NCBI GenBank assembly: GCA_029560465.1
Contig: JAKQKX010000067.1
Coordinates: 1 to 47,407 of the forward strand
Origin: Candidatus Omnitrophota bacterium
GTDB taxonomy: Bacteria > Omnitrophota > Gorgyraeia > Zapsychrales > JANLHA01
Length of the DNA stretch: 47,407 nucleotides
Reading direction: 5' to 3'
The first letter of the stretch is position 1. Every line of letters starts with the position of its first letter. A program made the position numbers and the translations under genes. Below, piece after piece: positions 43,394 to 47,407 of the stretch. The notes under the pieces were generated by a model. That model saw only the letters and a list, made by a program, of their open reading frames with translations, did not search any database and had not been told where the DNA came from.

Positions 43394-44191
43394 ATGTCGA
43401 ACAATATCGAAAAATATAAAAAGGATCTTGAAAAGCTGATTAAGCACGGTGAATCACTTCAAATAGCCATGGAGTGTGAGTGCTACCCAGAGCAATACGA
43501 GAAAGCCCTTGGGGATAAATTCAAAGAATTTAAAAAAAAGCTCCCAAAGTTTAATGATGAATATCAGTCGTGGTATTCAGAGGCAAAGGTTTTAATCAAG
43601 CAGCTACTTCCTGACAGATTATCCGACTTTGAGCGGCACTATGAGAAACCCAAACCAAGAAAAGATATAACATCTGATAACTACCGTATCGAAGATTATT
43701 TACAGGGTCTATCCGTTACGCGCGGCTGGGAAAAGGAAAAAGTTGTTGGCCCCGATGCAGCGATACCACAATTCAAGCAACAGCTTGCAATTGTTAAAGC
43801 AGTATCTTCACGTTTCGAAAGTTCATTGTTTGATATCCGTCAAATCGTTCAAGCTGATTTATTTGACTCAGAGCTAGAAGCAGCAAGAGAATTAATAAAG
43901 AATGGTTTCCTGAGGGGTGCCGGCGCAATATCAGGTGTTGTGTTAGAAAAGCATCTTGGCCAGGTATGCGAAAATCACAACATTAAAACTCGCAAAAAAC
44001 ATCCAGCCATTAGTGATTTCAATGACATTTTGAAAGATGGTGGCGTTTTAGATACGCCATCTTGGCGGCAAATCCAAAGGCTTGGAGATATTCGGAATCT
44101 TTGCGACCACAATAAAGACCGTGACCCTACAAAAGAGGAAGTAGAGGAACTGGTTAATGGGGTTGAGAAATTTACTAAAACACTATTCTAA
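43394..44191 (+). CDS. Cassette 1: HEPN-domain protein
   Basis: A 265-aa protein. The N-terminal part (about 1-125) is helical and charged. The C-terminal part (about 155-265) looks like a HEPN fold: AARELIKNGFLRGAGAISGV, then RNLCDHNKDRDP with Arg234 and His239 in the R-x4-H pattern of HEPN ribonucleases. HEPN domains occur in toxin-antitoxin, abortive-infection and RNA-processing systems; the similar DUF4145 group is also possible. As an integron cassette it is likely a mobile, possibly defensive gene. Start 23 bp after the cassette boundary. Confidence 0.75.
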   Translation: MSNNIEKYKKDLEKLIKHGESLQIAMECECYPEQYEKALGDKFKEFKKKLPKFNDEYQSWYSEAKVLIKQLLPDRLSDFERHYEKPKPRKDITSDNYRIEDYLQGLSVTRGWEKEKVVGPDAAIPQFKQQLAIVKAVSSRFESSLFDIRQIVQADLFDSELEAARELIKNGFLRGAGAISGVVLEKHLGQVCENHNIKTRKKHPAISDFNDILKDGGVLDTPSWRQIQRLGDIRNLCDHNKDRDPTKEEVEELVNGVEKFTKTLF

Positions 44192-44196
44192 ATAAT

Positions 44197-44204
44197 GGCT
44201 AACA
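44197..44204 (+). other. Left part of attC 1 (R'' core), split by the IS
   Basis: GGCTAAC (44197-44203) is the R'' core complementary to the GTTAGCC that begins cassette 1. The rest of this attC continues at 45932 after the IS110-family element. Confidence 0.75.
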
Positions 44205-44339
44205 CCCATATGGTCCCCGAAGTCAAGAGATAAATAACTCCCCGTCGCTATTTTTGTCATTGCAAACAGCATGTCAAAGTAAACCAGCGTCTCAGACAAC
44301 AGAATAATCCGACGTCCTGACTTAATCTCGAGGGGAGTT

Positions 44340-44775
44340 GTAGAAGAAGACTTCTACACTAAACACCCATAGAGCCTCGTGGCCCGGCAGAAGCCAGGAG
44401 TTAACACGGCGGTCCGTGTGGGCTAGAGAATGATACATGCCCTTGTGCCGGCTTAATCAAATACACAGATTATCCTGATCGTTTCAGGACAACAGTTAGT
44501 GGCGAGCTCGGGTAAGGGGCAGAAGTCAAGAGATTCAATTGTCCAAGAGCAAATTTAGCAGGCACGGGCAGCAAGGCTTAATCAAGCGCGGCTGGTTTTA
44601 CAAATAGGGCTTAAGAGTTTGTAGGAGATTAAGATCTCAGGTTTTTGTTATTTACAAAACTCTCAACAAGCCCAGAGAACGTTCACCAGTTAGACGTTGA
44701 AGCTGACCCAATTAATCAGCAAGCCGAAAGGTGCGAAGGCTTGGCTTAGGGCTGCAGCCCGGCCTGAACGTCAAC
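44340..44775 (-). ncRNA. Candidate bridge RNA region of the IS110-family element
   Basis: IS1111-group elements encode their bridge RNA in the non-coding end downstream of the transposase, here on the minus strand below 44771. The region has hairpins: GGGCTT-a-AGAGTTT (44607-44620) with AAACTCT...AAGCCC (44657-44673), and GTAGAAG/CTTCTAC (44340-44346/44351-44357). ACACCCATA at 44363-44371 repeats the IS left-end junction (44202-44210), as a donor-binding segment would. Exact ends and target loop not determined. Confidence 0.4.
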
Positions 44776-45805
44776 AGTTTAAGAATTTATTCATATTGAA
44801 CACCGTTCCTCTGTTAAGCATAAAATAAACTGTGTGAGCCAATTGCCTGGCGATGATGCTGTAGGCGAGTTTTTTGCCTTTGCGGCTGGCTAGTTTTTCG
44901 AAATATTTCTGTATTTCCGGGTTGAATTTTATAACATAGGACGCGGCCTCCGAGAAGGCGCGTTTGAGGTGGGGGTTGCCGATTTTGCTGTTCGATCCGG
45001 CATATTTTTTGCCGGCAGACTCGTGTGAGCATTTGATGAGCCGGCAGTAGGAGACAAAATTCTGTGGCCGGGCAAAGCGCTGAATGTGATCGATTTCATA
45101 TAGTATGGTGAGGGCGATAATTTCGCCGACCCCGTGGATACTTTGGAGGATGTGCAATTGCTGGCGGTTGTGGGTCCTGGTGTGTTGCAGGATATAGACC
45201 TCCAGGTCACGAATGACGGTGTCGTAGTGCTCCAGTAACTGCAGGTTGGCGGCCAGGGACTGGTCTTTGAAAAGAGAGGGGAGATCTTTGCTTTTGTAGT
45301 TGGCCTTGGAGAGCCTGCCGAGGGGGGGGTTGTTGACCTGATGATTCAGGAGTTGAATATGGGCAAATAGGTCCGCGCGCTGGTGCACAAAGTATAATCG
45401 GCGGCGCAGGAGATCGCGCAGGTGGCGTTTGCTGCCCGGGTAGACATAGGCGAGGGGGAACAGTCCGCTTTGGATGAGCCTGGCGATTTTCTCGGAATCG
45501 ACCCGGTCGTTCTTGACCTTGGAGCCGTGGATGGCTTTCATGTATAAGGCGTGGCCGAGAATAAATTCAATGTTGTTGTCGAAACATAAATCTGCTAGCC
45601 AGTACCAGGCGTAGGTGCTTTCGCAGCCAAGGACCAGGTCGTGTTGGTAGGGTGCGATCATTTTCAGAAACACCTCGGTCTGCTGGTTTTGCACGTTTTT
45701 ATGCAGGATTTTTTTCTGATCGCGGTCGATGACACAGAGGTACATATTGCTTGAATGCAGGTCCACGCCGCAGTAAAATTGGGAATGAGGTTGGTAAAAG
45801 TTCAT
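44771..45805 (-). CDS. IS110-family transposase (DEDD recombinase)
   Basis: A 344-aa transposase. The N-terminal RuvC-like DEDD domain has Asp15 (CGVDLHS), Glu62 (GCEST), Asp100 and Asp103 (KNDRVDSEKIARL). The C-terminal Transposase_20 domain has LQSIHGVGEIIALTILYEID (about 215) and SKIGNPHLKRAF with the conserved Ser near 280. IS110 recombinases work with a bridge RNA that pairs with donor and target. The gene is intact, and a GAGGCCAGAC-type site precedes ATG 45805. It opposes the cassette direction. Confidence 0.93.
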   Translation of the reverse strand: MNFYQPHSQFYCGVDLHSSNMYLCVIDRDQKKILHKNVQNQQTEVFLKMIAPYQHDLVLGCESTYAWYWLADLCFDNNIEFILGHALYMKAIHGSKVKNDRVDSEKIARLIQSGLFPLAYVYPGSKRHLRDLLRRRLYFVHQRADLFAHIQLLNHQVNNPPLGRLSKANYKSKDLPSLFKDQSLAANLQLLEHYDTVIRDLEVYILQHTRTHNRQQLHILQSIHGVGEIIALTILYEIDHIQRFARPQNFVSYCRLIKCSHESAGKKYAGSNSKIGNPHLKRAFSEAASYVIKFNPEIQKYFEKLASRKGKKLAYSIIARQLAHTVYFMLNRGTVFNMNKFLNC

Positions 45806-45931
45806 GTCTGGCCTCCTTGGTTAAAGATGAGTCTATGGCCGCGGACCTCTTCCGCGTGACCACGCTAATCATAGGATGATTTTGGCGACAAAATCAATCC
45901 TCACTCGTAACTGAGGGGGCCATGACATTAT

Positions 45932-45997
45932 CAAGGCGCTCGTTCGGACGCAAACTACGCTGCGCTTCGTTTGCGCCGCACAGCTTCAACGTTATGC
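45932..45997 (+). other. Right part of attC 1 (L'', L', R' core)
   Basis: After the IS, AAGGCGCTCG leads into a stem CGG-a-CGCAAAC / GTTTGCG-CCG with one unpaired A, and ends at GTTATGC (45991-45997). The unpaired base and imperfect palindrome are attC hallmarks. Together with 44197-44204 it makes an attC of about 70 bp. The recombination point starts cassette 2 at 45992. Confidence 0.75.
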
Positions 45998-46028
45998 AAA
46001 ATAAGAATTAAAATGGGAATATAATTAT

Positions 46029-46595
46029 ATGGCTGCAATAAAGATTTGTAATGATGCCAGAAAGCATTTTAAAGAAATACTAAATACGGGAATGGTAGAT
46101 GCTTTGAACGCGTTGCGGGATGAAGACAGAAAACAACTAGAAGATATTTTAAATGATGAGCAAATTTGGAAAAATAGTGAGAAGGAACCTTATGAAATTT
46201 CTTTCTTTTTAGGATTAAGAAGGGGTACCTATAATTTAATTTATGAACAGTTTTTATATAATAACTATTTGTATTTTGTTCCAGGTATTCATGATACCAA
46301 TCAAAAGAAATTGTTAGTAATGAATTTATTTGATTCGGAAAGAAGAAAATTTGAGAGATTACAAAATAAATTTTCAAAAAATCATGAAACTAGATATGAG
46401 AGGCCTAGAATACCCGAGAAGGTTAGAGTAGATGTTTGGCGGAGGGATAAAGGATGTTGTGCTCAATGTGGATCCCGCGACAAATTAGAATACGATCACA
46501 TTATTCCTATATCTAAAGGGGGTAGTAATACTGCTCGAAATATTGAATTGCTTTGTGAGGAATGCAATCGTAGGAAACGGGATAAAATTCAATAA
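46029..46595 (+). CDS. Cassette 2: HNH endonuclease
   Basis: A 188-aa protein with a C-terminal HNH nuclease: CAQCGSRDKLEYDHIIPIS with Asp156-His157, Asn171, and zinc-binding pairs Cys144/Cys147 and Cys176/Cys179 (LCEECN). The first about 125 residues are helical and not recognised; they may bind a partner or target. The sequence is AT-rich compared with the chromosomal genes. Free-standing HNH cassettes occur in integrons and defence islands. Start at ATG 46029, 38 bp after the boundary. Confidence 0.88.
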   Translation: MAAIKICNDARKHFKEILNTGMVDALNALRDEDRKQLEDILNDEQIWKNSEKEPYEISFFLGLRRGTYNLIYEQFLYNNYLYFVPGIHDTNQKKLLVMNLFDSERRKFERLQNKFSKNHETRYERPRIPEKVRVDVWRRDKGCCAQCGSRDKLEYDHIIPISKGGSNTARNIELLCEECNRRKRDKIQ

Positions 46596-46607
46596 AAGAA
46601 GAAAATT

Positions 46608-46666
46608 GCATAACAAGGCACTTCAGCGGATGCCGCAGCCTCGCAAGGCCGCTGAGTCCGTTATAG
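46608..46666 (+). other. attC 2
   Basis: A 59-bp site from GCATAAC (46608-46614) to GTTATAG (46660-46666). The inner arms CAGCGG and CCGCTG flank a variable terminal region. GCATAAC is the exact complement of GTTATGC, the start of cassette 2. Confidence 0.8.
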
Positions 46667-46695
46667 GTAAATTAAATCACTTAAGGAGGTAAAAG

Positions 46696-47007
46696 ATGGC
46701 GTATAGGGAACCTCGCGCATTAACTAATAGTGAAATTGAAAAGATCAAGTCAATTATTGAGGATTACAAAATTAGCGATCATATTGATTTTCAAATTGAA
46801 GAAGGCTCAATCGAATTATCTTTCGATCAGTGCATTTTTGCTGTACGAGCATTTAATACACCCGAAGGTGAAAATAAATATAGGATGGCTGAGTGTACAG
46901 TTGAACCCAAAACGCCCCTTCCCGCTTATGAATATGATGATTTTAAGTCTATTTGTTTACAGTGCAAGATATGGTGCCGAGAAATAAGAGATAAATTTTC
47001 AACTTAG
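46696..47007 (+). CDS. Cassette 3: protein of unknown function
   Basis: A 103-aa acidic protein starting at ATG 46696 after TAAGGAGGTAAAAG, an ideal ribosome site. Helical start (TNSEIEKIKSIIEDYKISDH), then a beta part (IDFQIEEGSIELSFDQCIFA) and a Cys-containing end (CLQCKIWCREIRDK). No family recognised. Small cassette proteins of this type are often orphan, and an immunity or antitoxin role cannot be excluded. Confidence 0.75.
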   Translation: MAYREPRALTNSEIEKIKSIIEDYKISDHIDFQIEEGSIELSFDQCIFAVRAFNTPEGENKYRMAECTVEPKTPLPAYEYDDFKSICLQCKIWCREIRDKFST

Positions 47008-47011
47008 AGTG

Positions 47012-47110
47012 CTATATCAAAGATTTGGAAAGCAATGAGGTCATTTAAAAGGCAGAATAAATCTTTTACTCCGCTGCGCTCCGTAAAAACCAGTGAGTTC
47101 TTCGTTGTGT
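47012..47110 (+). other. attC 3 (longer, degenerate)
   Basis: From CTATATC (47012-47018; complement of GTTATAG with one mismatch) to GTTGTGT (47104-47110). The inside holds a TTTTAC...GTAAAA hairpin around CTCCGCTGCGCTCC. At 99 bp it is longer than attC 2 and less regular. Confidence 0.55.
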
Positions 47111-47129
47111 GAGGAAAAAGGAACCCAAT

Positions 47130-47407
47130 ATGCAAGATAATCATCCCGTCTGGCTGTTCAATGAATCGAAGCACGTTGGCGTTGACTATTCCGATACCGG
47201 GGTAGCCGCAGACTATGATAACCGGCACCAGGGTTTCCGAGATTTCGAGGCTGAAGCCGAAAGGATTGCCGTTGCTCTTGATTTATCAGCTAACTCAACC
47301 GTGCTCGACATCGGGTGCGGAACGGGCGGCCTTTCCGTCTGCCTTGCTCGGAAGTGCAAAAACGTCTACGCCGTGGACATTTCGCAAGCAATGGTCGAGG
47401 TCCTAAA
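47130..47407 (+). CDS. Cassette 4: class I SAM-dependent methyltransferase (cut by window end)
   Basis: The frame starts at ATG 47130 after GAGGAAAAAGGA, 20 bp behind the cassette boundary, and runs off the right edge (92 codons visible). Motif I VLDIGCGTGGLSVCLA and the acidic residue at the end of strand 2 (VYAVDIS) define a Rossmann-fold methyltransferase. The N-terminal VDYSDTGVAADYD segment is common in UbiE/Methyltransf_11-type enzymes. Substrate unknown. Confidence 0.85.
   Translation, partial: MQDNHPVWLFNESKHVGVDYSDTGVAADYDNRHQGFRDFEAEAERIAVALDLSANSTVLDIGCGTGGLSVCLARKCKNVYAVDISQAMVEVL

Larger units (their letters stand above)
44205..45933 (-). mobile_element. IS110-family insertion sequence (IS1111/attC type)
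   Basis: About 1.73 kb, carrying one transposase gene on the minus strand. Removing it restores a normal attC (GGCTAACA followed by AGGCGCTCG). CA stands at both junctions (44203-44204 and 45932-45933). Subterminal inverted repeats ATGGTCCCC (44210-44218) and GGGGGCCAT (45915-45923, reverse complement ATGGCCCCC) match at 8 of 9. No target duplication beyond the CA is seen, as usual for IS110. The long non-coding tail after the transposase (44205-44770) and short leader (45806-45931) are the arrangement of the IS1111 group, whose attC-targeting members insert at cassette attC sites. Confidence 0.82.
43365..47407 (+). mobile_element. Integron-type gene cassette array (no integrase seen; CALIN-like)
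   Basis: Four cassette boundaries are visible as R' core sites: GTTAGCC (43365-43371), GTTATGC (45991-45997), GTTATAG (46660-46666) and GTTGTGT (47104-47110). The R'' cores at the ends of the first three cassettes, GGCTAAC (44197-44203), GCATAAC (46608-46614) and CTATATC (47012-47018), are the reverse complements of their own cassette starts (the last with one mismatch). This is what circular cassette excision predicts. Each cassette has one ORF in the same direction starting 23-36 bp after the boundary. Base composition is more AT-rich than the flanking chromosome. The array runs past the window end. Confidence 0.8.

Overview
The window reads as a chromosomal segment of a Gram-negative bacterium of about 50-55% G+C. 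It encodes outer-membrane beta-barrels, lipoproteins, long exported proteins and several sigma70-type promoters (one is a perfect TTGACA-17-TATAAT). No rRNA is present, so placement is inference. The mix of very long exported proteins, MORN-type proteins, BRO-N and a membrane-fused radical SAM protein fits poorly studied lineages such as Omnitrophota/PVC relatives, but this is not proven.

Layout. 1-2.6 kb: small accessory genes (a truncated BRO-N gene, a membrane protein, a P-loop NTPase). 2.6-5.2 kb: hybrid sensor kinase whose signal-peptide region contains two terminator-like hairpins. 5.4-9.6 kb: alpha/beta hydrolase, structured intergenic RNA-like region, slipin, second (exported) hydrolase, TPR/beta-barrel protein. 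9.6-10.3 kb: secreted Pro-rich repeat protein on the minus strand. 10.7-21.9 kb: two adjacent very long exported proteins (1080 and about 2618 aa) built of three colinear homologous modules, the second gene looking like a fusion of two tandem copies. 22-33 kb: cell-envelope genes (MORN-repeat protein, lipoproteins, polytopic proteins, membrane radical SAM protein, GT-C glycosyltransferase, barrel protein). 33-42.8 kb: more conserved genes (ribosomal protein bTHX, ychF, MBOAT/SGNH acyl-transfer pair, pssA, DUF481 barrel, zinc-ribbon protein, purU, receiver, PilZ).

42.9-47.4 kb: a tRNA-Ser(GGA) gene is followed by an AT-richer array of gene cassettes separated by attC-like sites. Each cassette's first bases (TTAGCC, TTATGC, TTATAG) are complementary to the R'' core at its own end, as expected for integron cassettes. 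No integrase gene is seen, so the array is either a CALIN or part of an integron continuing outside. The cassettes carry a HEPN-domain protein, an HNH endonuclease, an unknown protein and a class I methyltransferase (cut by the window end). An IS110-family element of the IS1111/attC type sits inside the first attC. It has DEDD and Ser transposase motifs, subterminal inverted repeats, CA at both junctions, and a long non-coding 3' end that should hold its bridge RNA.

The most notable items are the cassette array with its attC-targeting IS and candidate bridge RNA, the three-module giant exported proteins, the tandem terminators inside the kinase leader, and the structured region in front of the slipin gene.
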